64,000 bases of DNA, taken from the NCBI RefSeq assembly GCF_006516965.1, contig NZ_VHLH01000004.1, forward strand, positions 170,726-234,725. The letters are read 5' to 3'. Below, one piece after another: positions 18,506 through 28,861 of this stretch. Both the position numbers and the translations under genes were made by a program. The number at the start of each line of letters is the position of its first letter. Positions within the stretch are counted from its first letter, which is position 1. The notes under the pieces are model-generated. The model saw only the letters and a program-made list of their open reading frames with translations. It was not told the origin of the DNA and did not search any database. The stretch is from Pararhizobium mangrovi. GTDB taxonomy: Bacteria > Pseudomonadota > Alphaproteobacteria > Rhizobiales > Rhizobiaceae.

Positions 18506-19554
18506 GCGAGACTGCCGGCCTGCTCGAAGGTGCATTGCCGCCGAACGAAAACACCGCCCTGTTCGGGCACGAGGATGCCGGCGCATTCCTGGCGCAGGCC
18601 TATCGCAACGGCCGGATCCACCATGCGGTTCTTCTCGAAGGTGCGGAGGGCATCGGCAAGGCGACGCTCGCCTTCCGCTTCGCCAACCAGATCTTGCGTT
18701 TCCCCAGGCATACGGATGCGCCGGGCGAACTCGCAGCACCCGATCCGGCTTCGCCCGCCTATCGGCAGATCGTCTCCGGTGCCTCGCACGATCTCCTGCA
18801 CCTGACCCGCCCGAGCGATGCCGCATCCGGACGGCTCAAATCGGCGATCACGGTGGAGGAGGTGCGTCGCGCCAGCCGCTTTCTGGCTCAAACGTCGGGA
18901 AGCGGGAACTGGCGCATCGTCATCGTCGATCCGGCCGACGATCTGAACCGGGCGGCGGCGAACGCGATCCTGAAGATCCTCGAAGAACCGCCGCGCAACG
19001 CGCTGTTCCTCGTCGTTTCGCATGCCCCAGGCCGGCTCCTGCCGACCATCCGGTCGCGGTGCCTGCCGCTCAGGCTCGAGCCGCTCGGCGAGGAAGCATT
19101 GCGAGCGGCTCTCGCCCATCTCGGTTTTGCCGCTGGCGGGAATGACGACATCGAAGCGGTGATCGCACGCGCCGGCGGCAGCGTTGCGCGCGCCTTGATG
19201 ATGCTGCGCTATGGCGGCCTCGACATCGCGGCAGGCTTCGAGGCCATCGTCGAAAAAAGGGGGGCAGGACGGGGAAAGGGCGCGTCGCGTGAAGACATGC
19301 ACCGGCTTGCCGATACGCTTTCGGCAAGGGATCGCGAAACCGCCTACGCCTTCTTTCGCAGCGAGGTCGTCGAATGGATCGAGAAGCGGGCGCGCGAGGC
19401 GGCCGGCCGGGGTAGGATCCGCGAGGCCGCCGGTCTTGCCGCGCTCGTCTCGCAGCTGGGCGAACGCTGGCGCGAGGCCGACGCCTACAACCTTGATCGC
19501 AAGCAGACGATCCTTTCGACATTCACATCGCTCTTCGCTGCCCTGCCGGAGTGA
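18502..19554 (+). CDS. holB: DNA polymerase III subunit delta'
   Basis: Delta' is the stator of the clamp loader that places the beta sliding clamp on DNA. The 350-residue AAA+ protein has a P-loop-like GAEGIGKATLAFRFANQIL and a sensor region VIVDPADDLNRAAANAILKILEEPP. NALFLVVSHAPGRLLPTIRSRCLPLRL is the family's conserved core, and the C-terminal collar domain is helical. It starts inside the tmk stop codon (ATGA), the standard tmk-holB pairing, and is followed by metG. Confidence 0.94.
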   Translation: MSETAGLLEGALPPNENTALFGHEDAGAFLAQAYRNGRIHHAVLLEGAEGIGKATLAFRFANQILRFPRHTDAPGELAAPDPASPAYRQIVSGASHDLLHLTRPSDAASGRLKSAITVEEVRRASRFLAQTSGSGNWRIVIVDPADDLNRAAANAILKILEEPPRNALFLVVSHAPGRLLPTIRSRCLPLRLEPLGEEALRAALAHLGFAAGGNDDIEAVIARAGGSVARALMMLRYGGLDIAAGFEAIVEKRGAGRGKGASREDMHRLADTLSARDRETAYAFFRSEVVEWIEKRAREAAGRGRIREAAGLAALVSQLGERWREADAYNLDRKQTILSTFTSLFAALPE

Positions 19555-19668
19555 GCCGGGTCTGCCGGTGGAGTTCGAACACAGCGCTTTCGTGCGGACG
19601 GGAAACGATCTAAGACGACGCGAGTAGGCGCCGGCAGGCGCACGCGTTTTGCATCCAGGGCAGGCCGA

Positions 19669-21228
19669 ATGACGGACGACAATCGCTTTTACATCACCAC
19701 CGCCATTTCCTATCCCAACGGCAATCCGCATATCGGCCATGCCTATGAACTGATCGCGACGGATGCGATGGCACGCTTCCAGCGTTGCGACGGCAAGACC
19801 GTGCATTTCATCACCGGCACGGACGAGCACGGGCAGAAGATGCTCCAGACGGCACGGCGGGAAGGCATCGAGGTCCAGGCACTGGCCGACCGGAACTCCG
19901 TCAAATTCAAAGAGATGGCAGAAACGCTTAACGCTTCGAACGACGACTTCGTGCGCACCAGCGAGGCGCGCCACCATGCCGCCTGTCGTGAGATATGGCA
20001 ACGCCTCGAAGCCGCCGGCGACATCTACAAGGACAGTTACGCCGGCTGGTACTCCGTGCGCGAGGAAGCGTATTACCAGGAAAGCGAGACCGAGGTTCGC
20101 GGCGACGGCGTGCGCTACGGTCCGCAGAACACGCCCGTCGAATGGGTGGAGGAGGAAAGCTACTTCTTCCGTCTTTCCGCTTATCAGGACCGCCTGCTCG
20201 AGCATTACGAGGAACACCCGGAGTTCATCGGCCCGCCGGAGCGGCGCAACGAGATCGTATCCTTCGTGAAGTCCGGCCTGCGCGACCTTTCCATGTCGCG
20301 CACGACGTTCGATTGGGGCATCAAGGTGCCGAACGACGAACGGCACGTCATGTATGTGTGGGTCGATGCGCTGACGAACTACCTGACCGGCGTCGGCTAT
20401 CCCGACGAAGGCGACGCGCGCTGGCCGTTCTGGCCGGCGGACCTGCACGTGATCGGCAAGGACATCACGCGCTTTCACTGCGTCTACTGGCCGGCTTTCC
20501 TCATGTCGGCCGGTCTGCCTCTGCCCAAACGGATCTTCTCCCACGGGTTCCTGTTCAACCGCGGCGAGAAGATGTCGAAATCGGTCGGGAACGTGGTCGA
20601 TCCCTTCGCGCTGGTCGAAACCTACGGTCTGGACCCGGTACGCTACTTCTTTTTGCGGGAGGTCCCGTTCGGGCAGGACGGCAGTTATTCGCACGACGCG
20701 ATCGTCGGGCGCATCAACGCCGATCTGGCGAACGATCTCGGCAATCTCGCCCAGCGCTCGCTGTCGATGATCGCCAAGAACTGTGGCGGCATCGTCCCGG
20801 CGTTCGGCGAGCCCGACGAGGCCGACCGGGCCATACTTTCCGCCGTCGACGCGTTGCTTCCGCAGTTGCGCGAAGCGATGGCGGCCCAGGCGACCCACGC
20901 CGCGCTTGCCTCGATCTTCGCGCTCGTGGCGGACGCCAACCGGTATTTCGCTGCGCAGGAACCCTGGGCCCTGAAGAAGTCCGATCCCGAGCGGATGGGC
21001 AGCGTGCTCTACGTGACGGCCGAAATCGTTCGCCAGATCGCCATCGCTTGTCAGCCCTTCATGCCGTCGTCCTCGGCCGCGTTGCTCGACCTTCTCGGCG
21101 TCGCCGAGGATGCACGAGGCTTCGACCGGCTGGGCGAGGGGGGTCGTCTCGCTTCGGGCAGCGAACTTCCTGCACCGAAGCCCGTCTTTCCGCGCTACGT
21201 CGAACCCGAATCCATCAAGGACAGCTGA
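19669..21228 (+). CDS. metG: Methionyl-tRNA synthetase
   Basis: MetG charges tRNA-Met. The 519-residue class I enzyme shows HIGH at 21-24 (NPHIGHAYE), [10 protein letters not shown] and the KMSKS loop at 301-305 ([12 protein letters not shown]). It has a helical anticodon-binding domain, and no C-terminal tRNA-binding (EMAP-like) domain, so it is of the short form. It lies about 110 bases after holB and nine bases before tatD, a conserved block in Rhizobiales. Confidence 0.97.
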   Translation: MTDDNRFYITTAISYPNGNPHIGHAYELIATDAMARFQRCDGKTVHFITGTDEHGQKMLQTARREGIEVQALADRNSVKFKEMAETLNASNDDFVRTSEARHHAACREIWQRLEAAGDIYKDSYAGWYSVREEAYYQESETEVRGDGVRYGPQNTPVEWVEEESYFFRLSAYQDRLLEHYEEHPEFIGPPERRNEIVSFVKSGLRDLSMSRTTFDWGIKVPNDERHVMYVWVDALTNYLTGVGYPDEGDARWPFWPADLHVIGKDITRFHCVYWPAFLMSAGLPLPKRIFSHGFLFNRGEKMSKSVGNVVDPFALVETYGLDPVRYFFLREVPFGQDGSYSHDAIVGRINADLANDLGNLAQRSLSMIAKNCGGIVPAFGEPDEADRAILSAVDALLPQLREAMAAQATHAALASIFALVADANRYFAAQEPWALKKSDPERMGSVLYVTAEIVRQIAIACQPFMPSSSAALLDLLGVAEDARGFDRLGEGGRLASGSELPAPKPVFPRYVEPESIKDS

Positions 21229-21236
21229 CTTCCTCC

Positions 21237-22022
21237 ATGCTGATCGACAGCCATTGCCATCTGGATTTTCCGGATTTCGAAGACGAACGCGATGCGATCG
21301 TCGAACGCGCGCGAGAAGCCGGCGTGAGGCGTTTCGTGACGATCTCGACACGCGTCAAGCAGTTCGAGCAAGTCCATGCACTGACCGAAGCCTATGACGA
21401 CGTCTATTGCTCCGTCGGCACCCATCCGCACAACGCCGACGAGGAACTGGACATCGAAACGGCCGACTTGGTGCGTCTTGCCGAAGGACCGAAGGTCGTG
21501 GCGATCGGCGAGGCGGGGCTGGACTATTTCTATGACAACGCCCCGCGCGAAGCGCAGGCGACCGGTTTTCGCCGCCATGTTGCCGCTGCCCGGCAAACCG
21601 GCCTGCCGCTCGTGATTCATTCGCGCGCCGCCGACGACGATATGATCGCCATTCTCGAAGACGAATCAAAAAAGGGCGCCTTCCCCTTCATTTTGCACTG
21701 TTTTTCTGCCGGTCGCGCGCTCGCGGAAACCGGCGTGAAGCTCGGCGGCTACGTTTCGTTCTCTGGAATTCTTACCTTCAAGAACTCTCAGGACATCCGT
21801 GAAATCGCAGCGGATATTCCGGCCGAACGCATCCTCGTCGAAACCGATGCGCCGTATCTCGCACCGGTCCCGCATCGCGGCGGTCGCAACGAACCGGCCT
21901 ACGTCGCGGACACCGCACGGGTTCTGGCCGAGACGCGGGCTGTGAGTTACGAAGAAATCCTCCGTCAGACGAGCGAAAACGCGTTTCGTGTCTTCGCGAA
22001 GATGCCGCGACCGGCCTCATGA
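21237..22022 (+). CDS. TatD family metal-dependent hydrolase (DNase-like)
   Basis: TatD-family proteins are cytoplasmic metal-dependent nucleases or phosphoesterases. The 261 residues form the amidohydrolase TIM barrel with ligands His6 and His8 in MLIDSHCHLDF. Glu in IGEAGLDYFYD, His in PLVIHSRAADDD, His in FILHCFSAG and Asp in LVETDAPYLAP complete the metal site. The ATG at 21237 is nine bases after the metG stop. Its stop overlaps the next gene's start (ATGA). Bacterial YcfH/TatD members are widely linked to DNA repair, but the substrate here is unknown. Confidence 0.95.
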   Translation: MLIDSHCHLDFPDFEDERDAIVERAREAGVRRFVTISTRVKQFEQVHALTEAYDDVYCSVGTHPHNADEELDIETADLVRLAEGPKVVAIGEAGLDYFYDNAPREAQATGFRRHVAAARQTGLPLVIHSRAADDDMIAILEDESKKGAFPFILHCFSAGRALAETGVKLGGYVSFSGILTFKNSQDIREIAADIPAERILVETDAPYLAPVPHRGGRNEPAYVADTARVLAETRAVSYEEILRQTSENAFRVFAKMPRPAS

Positions 22023-22837
22023 AGGTCCGGCGGCGTTTCACGATCCTCGGCTGCTCGTCTTCACCGGGCGTGCCACGCATCACCGGCGACTGGGGCGCGT
22101 GCGATCCGAACGAACCGAAGAACCGGCGCAGCCGCTCGTCGATGCTCGTCGAACAGATCGCCGCGGACGGCGCATCCACGTCAGTGATCATCGATACCGG
22201 TCCGGATTTCCACGGCCAGATGGTCGCCGCCGGCGTCACGCGCATCGACGGCGTGGTCTACACCCATCCGCATGCCGACCACATTCACGGCATCGACGAC
22301 CTGCGCGGCTTCGCGATCGAGATGCGCACCCGCGTCCCGATCCATGCCGAACGCCACACGCTCGACCGGCTCTACGAAGCGTTTCGGTACTGCTTCGAAA
22401 CGCCCGAGGGTAGCGCGTATCCGCCGATTCTCGACGCGCACGAGATACCGCCGTCCTGGCCCGACGTTACGATCGAAGGGCCGGGCGGTCCGATCGTGCT
22501 TCGCCCGCTCGAACAAATCCATGGCGATATCCGTTCGCTCGGCTATCGCATCGGCGATGTCGCGTATTGCTGTGACGTCAGCGATTTTCCGAACGAGACC
22601 ATCGCCAAGCTTGGCGATCTCGACGTGCTGGTCATCGATGCATTGCAGAAGCGCGAGCATCCGAGCCATCTCTCACTCGACCAGGCGCTGGGCTGGATTG
22701 AGCGGCTCGGCGCCCGGCGCGCCTATCTGACCCACATGCATACGCCGCTCGATTACGCGGTCGCGATGGCCGAAACGCCGGAGCACGTCGAACCGGCTTA
22801 CGACCAACTGGTCTTCGAGCGCGACGTGGAACTGTGA
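22019..22837 (+). CDS. MBL-fold metallo-hydrolase (PhnP-like)
   Basis: This 272-residue member of the metallo-beta-lactamase fold probably hydrolyses a phosphodiester or cyclic phosphate. It shows the zinc motif HPHADHIHG, LGCSSSPGVPRITGDWG at the N terminus as in PhnP/lipoyl-transferase-associated relatives, CCDVSDFPNETI, and a C-terminal THMHTPLDY. It overlaps tatD by four bases, so it is co-translated with it. There is no phosphonate cluster nearby; the true substrate cannot be told from the sequence. Confidence 0.9.
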   Translation: MKVRRRFTILGCSSSPGVPRITGDWGACDPNEPKNRRSRSSMLVEQIAADGASTSVIIDTGPDFHGQMVAAGVTRIDGVVYTHPHADHIHGIDDLRGFAIEMRTRVPIHAERHTLDRLYEAFRYCFETPEGSAYPPILDAHEIPPSWPDVTIEGPGGPIVLRPLEQIHGDIRSLGYRIGDVAYCCDVSDFPNETIAKLGDLDVLVIDALQKREHPSHLSLDQALGWIERLGARRAYLTHMHTPLDYAVAMAETPEHVEPAYDQLVFERDVEL

Positions 22838-22843
22838 GCGCCG

Positions 22844-23005
22844 GTGGAAAGCGGCCTTGTACGCGTCGAGGATGCCGCAACGCTTATCGGGCTTGCGATT
22901 GAGATCCAGCTCGTGGACCGGTCCACGCGTACGGTAGAAGATGCTGCGAACGTATACGGCTCCGACGTCGCGCAGATCGTCAAGTCGCTGGTCGACGCAC
23001 GGTAA
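22844..23005 (+). pseudogene. Remnant of a YbaK/ProX-type aminoacyl-tRNA deacylase
   Basis: A 53-codon frame from GTG at 22844 reads VRVEDAATLIGLAIEIQLVD then RSTRTVEDAANVYGSDVAQI and ends VKSLVDAR before TAA. This resembles the N-terminal portion of YbaK/EbsC proteins (an ESTRTAEDAA...QIVKSLVF-type segment). The remaining two thirds, including the catalytic Lys region, are absent, and the following 170 bases show no continuation in any frame I checked. I infer a truncated remnant; a short functional protein is less likely. Confidence 0.6.
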
Positions 23006-23175
23006 TCGCAATTCCTCAGCCGCACGCCACCGACCAGATCGGTTTTAGTTCCATAATCCATCTTATGCGATCTATGGACTGAGGGGCTCAGGGCGCGTTT
23101 CGGCTGGATCCACGGTCCGGCCACCGAGTTCCATCATGATGGCGGTGAACTGACCGCCACCACGGGTGACCTTCC

Positions 23176-23676
23176 TTACGCCGCGTTGCCTCGGCGCCAA
23201 CTGAAACGTGCCACGGGTGCGTCGCCGGCGATTGCCGGCTGATAGTGGTTCGCGATGCCTGTCAGGCGTTTGTCGGCCAGCCGTTTCAAGGCGATCTCGT
23301 CGGTGACGACGAAGCTGTCGAAGCCGCAACGCAGCATCAGCGGTATCTGATCGATGAGCACGTCGCCGGTCGCACGCAGGGCTCCAGCATAACCGTGCCG
23401 GCTACGAAGCAAGGCCGCTTGCGAAAAGGCGCGTCCGTCATTGAAGGCCGGAAAGCGCAGTGCGACGAGCTCCAGCCCGGAAAGATACGGGACGAGCCGC
23501 TCGATCTCTTCGTTCGGTTCCACCATCACGCCGGCGGCCGGTTTCGCGCCGTCGGCAAACTCGGCAAGGAACGTCTCGAGCGTCGGAACGCGGGTTCCAT
23601 CCGAAGCTCCGGCATCCGGCTCGATCGTCCACGGATCGTTTTCGACGAAACCGTCGACGGTCCAGATTCGGCTCAT
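23176..23676 (-). CDS. DUF934 family protein linked to sulfite/nitrite reduction
   Basis: This is a 166-residue cytoplasmic protein of the DUF934 (COG3749) family. Typical features are LSGLELVALRFPAFNDGRAFSQ, ALLRSRHGYAGALRATGDVL and DQIPLMLRCGFDSFVV. Its biochemical role is not established; members are nearly always beside cysI or cysH. Here it is the last gene of the cysG-DUF2849-cysI-DUF934 run, 18 bases after cysI. No cysH follows in this window. Confidence 0.88.
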   Translation of the reverse strand: MSRIWTVDGFVENDPWTIEPDAGASDGTRVPTLETFLAEFADGAKPAAGVMVEPNEEIERLVPYLSGLELVALRFPAFNDGRAFSQAALLRSRHGYAGALRATGDVLIDQIPLMLRCGFDSFVVTDEIALKRLADKRLTGIANHYQPAIAGDAPVARFSWRRGNAA

Positions 23677-23694
23677 GCGGCTCTCCTTGCTGCC

Positions 23695-25365
<1,671 letters not shown>

Positions 25366-25400
25366 GCGGGAAACTCCTGGTCTCGCTTCGTCGGTCGCGG

Positions 25401-25709
25401 TCAGCCGGCCACGCGGTGCGTGACGCGAGCGTCTCGGCCGTAGGGGATCGTTGGTCCGTCGGCGCGAATGCGCTCGCGCAGCCGGGCCGGGCGCAGGTGG
25501 ATACCCTCCTCCACGACATCGACCACGTTCACCTCGACGACCTTGTTGTCGCCCAATGCCTGCTTCGCACAGGCTTCGAGCGAACGGACGGCATCGTCGT
25601 GGCGGGCGACGAAGGCTTCGTCGATGCGCTCGCTCCAGCGGCCCGATGCGCCGAGCCAAACGGCAAGCCCGTCGCTCAGGCGGTTCGCGGTCACGACCTT
25701 CGAAACCAT
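25401..25709 (-). CDS. DUF2849 family protein
   Basis: This 102-residue protein of unknown function starts MVSKVVTANRLSDGLAVWL and contains NKVVEVNVVDVVEEGIHLRP and a basic C terminus. The pattern is that of DUF2849, found almost only between cysG and cysI in alphaproteobacteria. GAGGAGA precedes the ATG. Position within the siroheme operon suggests a role in sulfite/nitrite reduction, for example as an accessory or electron-transfer partner, but the sequence has no recognisable cofactor site. Confidence 0.85.
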   Translation of the reverse strand: MVSKVVTANRLSDGLAVWLGASGRWSERIDEAFVARHDDAVRSLEACAKQALGDNKVVEVNVVDVVEEGIHLRPARLRERIRADGPTIPYGRDARVTHRVAG

Positions 25710-25722
25710 GATGGCGTTCTCC

Positions 25723-27168
25723 TCAGGCGGCTTCGAGCGCGCGCGCCATTTCGGCGAGCGGCATCGAACGGGTGAAATCGGCACCGGCGACGGCTTCGCC
25801 GACGATGACCATGACAGGCCCTGCAAGTGCGCTGTTCGTCTCGAGCGCCGGAAGTTCCTCGAGCACCCCGTGAAAGAGCCGGCAGTCTTCGCGACTAGCG
25901 TTCTCGACGACGGCAACGGTCGTTGCGCGCGGGAGGCCGGCTTCGATCAGCCGGGAAGCGACACGTGCAGCGACGCTGCGTCCCATATAGACGGCGACCG
26001 TCGCGCCGGAGAGCGTGAGCTGACCCCATTCGGGAAGCACCGCGCCGGTCAGGTCGTGGCCGGTGGCAAAGACAAGTGACGACGCGACGCCACGCAGCGT
26101 CGGCGGCAGACCGAAATCGGCGGCCGCTGCGAGGGCGGAAGTGATACCGGGCACGATTTCGTGGCCGATGCCGGCATGGCGCAATGCGGCGAGTTCTTCG
26201 CCGGCACGGCCATAGACCAGTGGATCGCCGGATTTGAGCCGCACGACCCGTTTGCCTTGCCCGGCAAGCTCGACCAGCAGATCGTTGATCTCGGACTGCT
26301 TCTTCGAATGGCATCCCTTGCGCTTGCCGACGGCGATCCGTTCGGCATCACGCCGCGCCAGATCGACGATTTCCTGCGGCACGAGCGCATCGTGAACGAT
26401 GACGTCGGCTTCCATCATCACCCGATGGGCACGCAACGTGATGAGGTCGGCGGCCCCCGGCCCCGCTCCGACCAGCCAGACATGTCCCGGAACGCAATCC
26501 GGTGCGCGGAGCAACGCCGTCGCCGCGCGCCGGGCGCCCGAAACATCGCCGCGCTCCATCGCCTCGGCCGGCGTGCCGGTGAAGAACCGCCGCCAGAAGA
26601 GGCGTCGTGGAGCGCCGCGCGGCAAAAGCTTCTCGACGGCCGTCCGATAGGTGCTCGCCAGCGAAGCCAGGTCGCCGAGCCGTGGCGAAAGCATGCGGTC
26701 GACCCTAGTGCGGACCATCTGCGCGAGGACCGGGCCCGCCCCTTCGGTGCCGATCGCCACGCAAAGCGGCGCACGGTTGACGAGTGCCGGCGTGAAGAAG
26801 TCGCAGGCGTCGGGCTGGTCGACGGCGTTCGCCGGAATGCGGCGCGCGCGCGCGTCCATGGCAATCTGCCGGTCGGCTTCACTCTCGCCCGTCGCGGCGA
26901 AGACGAGCCGCGCACCATCGAGGTAATCCGGCGTATATGTGTCGGCGATCCGCTCGATGCCGTGCTCTGCAAGGTAGGCGGCGAAGCGCTCTTCCGGCTC
27001 GTCCGCGACGACCCGTACGTGCGCGCTCGTGTTTGCGAGAAGGCGGGTCTTGGCGAACGCTTCCTCGCCGTTCCCGATCACGATCACGACTTCGCCGTCC
27101 ACCCGGAAGAAGGCCGGAAAGGTCGTCAGGCGTGCCTTCGATATGTGTCGGGAGTCTGTCCTTGCCAT
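25723..27168 (-). CDS. cysG: Siroheme synthase (multifunctional CysG)
   Basis: CysG makes siroheme from uroporphyrinogen III by two SAM-dependent methylations, an NAD-dependent oxidation and iron insertion. The 481 residues have an N-terminal dehydrogenase/ferrochelatase domain (VVIVIGNGEEAFAKTRLL, about 22-40, and NAVDQPDACDFFTPALV). The C-terminal uroporphyrinogen methyltransferase has VWLVGAGPGAADLITLRA, then VVRLKSGDPLVYGRAGEEL, VPGITSALAAAADFGLP and VYMGR. The ATG at 27168 gives the normal N terminus although its ribosome binding site is weak. It leads the operon that supplies the cofactor to cysI. Confidence 0.94.
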   Translation of the reverse strand: MARTDSRHISKARLTTFPAFFRVDGEVVIVIGNGEEAFAKTRLLANTSAHVRVVADEPEERFAAYLAEHGIERIADTYTPDYLDGARLVFAATGESEADRQIAMDARARRIPANAVDQPDACDFFTPALVNRAPLCVAIGTEGAGPVLAQMVRTRVDRMLSPRLGDLASLASTYRTAVEKLLPRGAPRRLFWRRFFTGTPAEAMERGDVSGARRAATALLRAPDCVPGHVWLVGAGPGAADLITLRAHRVMMEADVIVHDALVPQEIVDLARRDAERIAVGKRKGCHSKKQSEINDLLVELAGQGKRVVRLKSGDPLVYGRAGEELAALRHAGIGHEIVPGITSALAAAADFGLPPTLRGVASSLVFATGHDLTGAVLPEWGQLTLSGATVAVYMGRSVAARVASRLIEAGLPRATTVAVVENASREDCRLFHGVLEELPALETNSALAGPVMVIVGEAVAGADFTRSMPLAEMARALEAA

Positions 27169-27361
27169 GGTTCGTAGAATGATCGAATTCGCTTCTTCGG
27201 CGAAGAAACGGCTGTGCTCGTCGTCGACGCCCAGTGCATTGTTTTGCTGCAAACGGGCAGACGCGGAGAATAGGTGCCCAAAGTGCTTCTTGCGGGACCC
27301 CGCGCTTGACGCGCTCTCGCTGCATGAAGCAGGAAGGAACCCTGCTACGAAAGGCCCGGTG

Positions 27362-27964
27362 ATGCAGCTCGACACGGAAGATCGCGTTCCCCTCGCCCGG
27401 CGGCTGCTCGACGTCGTCGAGAACGATATTCTCCCGCTCACGGAAGCGGGCGTTGCGAAGGGAAACAAGATCTTCGGCGCCGCCATCCTTCGCAAGGCGG
27501 ACTGGTCGCTAGTCATCGCGGAGACGAACAACGAAACCGAAAACCCGCTCTGGCACGGCGAGATGCATGCGCTGAAACGTTTCTACGAGCAGGCTGGGCA
27601 CCCGGAAACGAAGGACCTCGTCTTCCTCGCTACGCACGAGCCCTGCCCGCTTTGCCTGTCTGCCATCACCTGGGCCGGCTTCGATAATTTCTTCCACCTC
27701 TTCGGCCATGCCGATTCGCGCGACCGCTTTGCGATCCCGCACGACCTGAAGATCCTGAAAGAGGTCTTCGGGCTCGAACCGGACGGCTATCGTCGCGAAA
27801 ACGCCTTCTGGTCCGCCGCTTCGATCGGTGAGCTTTCGTGCGATGCCGAGCCGGGCGAACGTGCGGCGATCGAGGCGCGGATCCAAAGCATTGCCGCGCG
27901 ATATGCGGATCTTTCGGCCACCTATCAGGCCGGCAAGGCGGAAAACCGCATTCCGCTCAATTGA
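27362..27964 (+). CDS. Nucleoside/cytidine deaminase-family protein
   Basis: This zinc-dependent deaminase of the CDA superfamily has 200 residues, with the proton-shuttle motif HGEMHAL (His-x-Glu) and the zinc cysteines in HEPCPLCLSAITWAGF. The C-terminal half is longer than in simple cytidine deaminases and contains FFHLFGHADSRDRFAIPHDL. The exact base or nucleoside is unknown; guanine, cytosine or a tRNA-related substrate are all possible. The ATG at 27362 begins the family-like region. It is divergent from cysG and upstream of mazG. Confidence 0.82.
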   Translation: MQLDTEDRVPLARRLLDVVENDILPLTEAGVAKGNKIFGAAILRKADWSLVIAETNNETENPLWHGEMHALKRFYEQAGHPETKDLVFLATHEPCPLCLSAITWAGFDNFFHLFGHADSRDRFAIPHDLKILKEVFGLEPDGYRRENAFWSAASIGELSCDAEPGERAAIEARIQSIAARYADLSATYQAGKAENRIPLN

Positions 27965-28008
27965 TTTCGAGCGGCACGGGCGGCCGCGAACGTGAAAGGC
28001 CCCGATCC

Positions 28009-28842
28009 ATGCAGCCATCCGGCGACATCACCCGTCTTATCGAAATCATGGCCGCGCTGCGCCAACCGGAAACCGGGTGCCCCTGGGACGTCGAGCAGAC
28101 CTTCGAGACGATCAAGCCCTATACGCTCGAGGAGGCCTACGAGGTCGCCGACGCCATCGAACGCGGCGACCGGGCCGATCTGTGCGACGAACTCGGCGAT
28201 CTGCTCTTGCAGGTCGTCTTTCACGCGCGAATGGCCGAAGAAGAAGGCGCGTTCGCGTTCGCCGACGTCGTTCATGCGATCACCGCAAAGATGATCCGCC
28301 GCCATCCGCATGTCTTCGCCCGTTCGAATGCCGATACGCCGAAGGCGGTGAAGGTCCAATGGGAGGCGATCAAGGCCGAGGAACGGGCAGAGCGCCAGCG
28401 CCGCCGCGCCGCTTCGGGGCAGCCCGAGAAGGAGGAAGCGGGTCTGCTGGACGGCGTATCGCGCGGTCAGCCGGCGCTTAGCGAAGCGCTCGATCTGCAG
28501 AAGAAGGCCAGCAAGGTCGGTTTCGACTGGGGTGATGCCGAGCGCGTTCTCGACAAGGTGGAAGAGGAAATCGCCGAACTGCGCGAAGCGATGTCGGCCG
28601 GTCGAACGGAAGCCGTCGCCGACGAACTCGGCGACCTCGTCTTCGCGCTCGTCAATCTCGGCCGCCACCGGAATGTGGAGCCGGAAATGGCGTTGCGCGA
28701 CACGAACGCGAAGTTCCGCCGACGCTTCGCCTTCATCGAAAAGTCCCTCGCCGATGCGGGAAGTTCGGCCGAGGAAGCGAGCCTCGACGCCATGGAAGCG
28801 CTTTGGCAGAAAGCGAAGCTCACCGAACGCCAGCCGGAGTGA
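28009..28842 (+). CDS. mazG: Nucleoside triphosphate pyrophosphohydrolase MazG
   Basis: MazG hydrolyses (d)NTPs to NMP and pyrophosphate, removing aberrant nucleotides. The 277 residues contain two MazG domains. The first has GCPWDVEQTFETIKPYTLEE and the metal motif EEAYEVADAIERGD...DELGDLL; the second has EEEIAELREAMSAGR...ADELGDLVFALVNLGR. A charged linker (KAEERAERQRRRAASGQ) separates them. The length is close to that of E. coli MazG. It is convergent with hflX; the stops are about 20 bases apart. Confidence 0.95.
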   Translation: MQPSGDITRLIEIMAALRQPETGCPWDVEQTFETIKPYTLEEAYEVADAIERGDRADLCDELGDLLLQVVFHARMAEEEGAFAFADVVHAITAKMIRRHPHVFARSNADTPKAVKVQWEAIKAEERAERQRRRAASGQPEKEEAGLLDGVSRGQPALSEALDLQKKASKVGFDWGDAERVLDKVEEEIAELREAMSAGRTEAVADELGDLVFALVNLGRHRNVEPEMALRDTNAKFRRRFAFIEKSLADAGSSAEEASLDAMEALWQKAKLTERQPE

Positions 28843-28861
28843 ACCGTATCCCTGAAACGCT

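Noticed and set aside
18445..21351. A 968-codon open frame on the minus strand, antisense to holB and metG
   Set aside because: Same reason: it is the antisense shadow of well-identified genes, with no ribosome binding site or domain.
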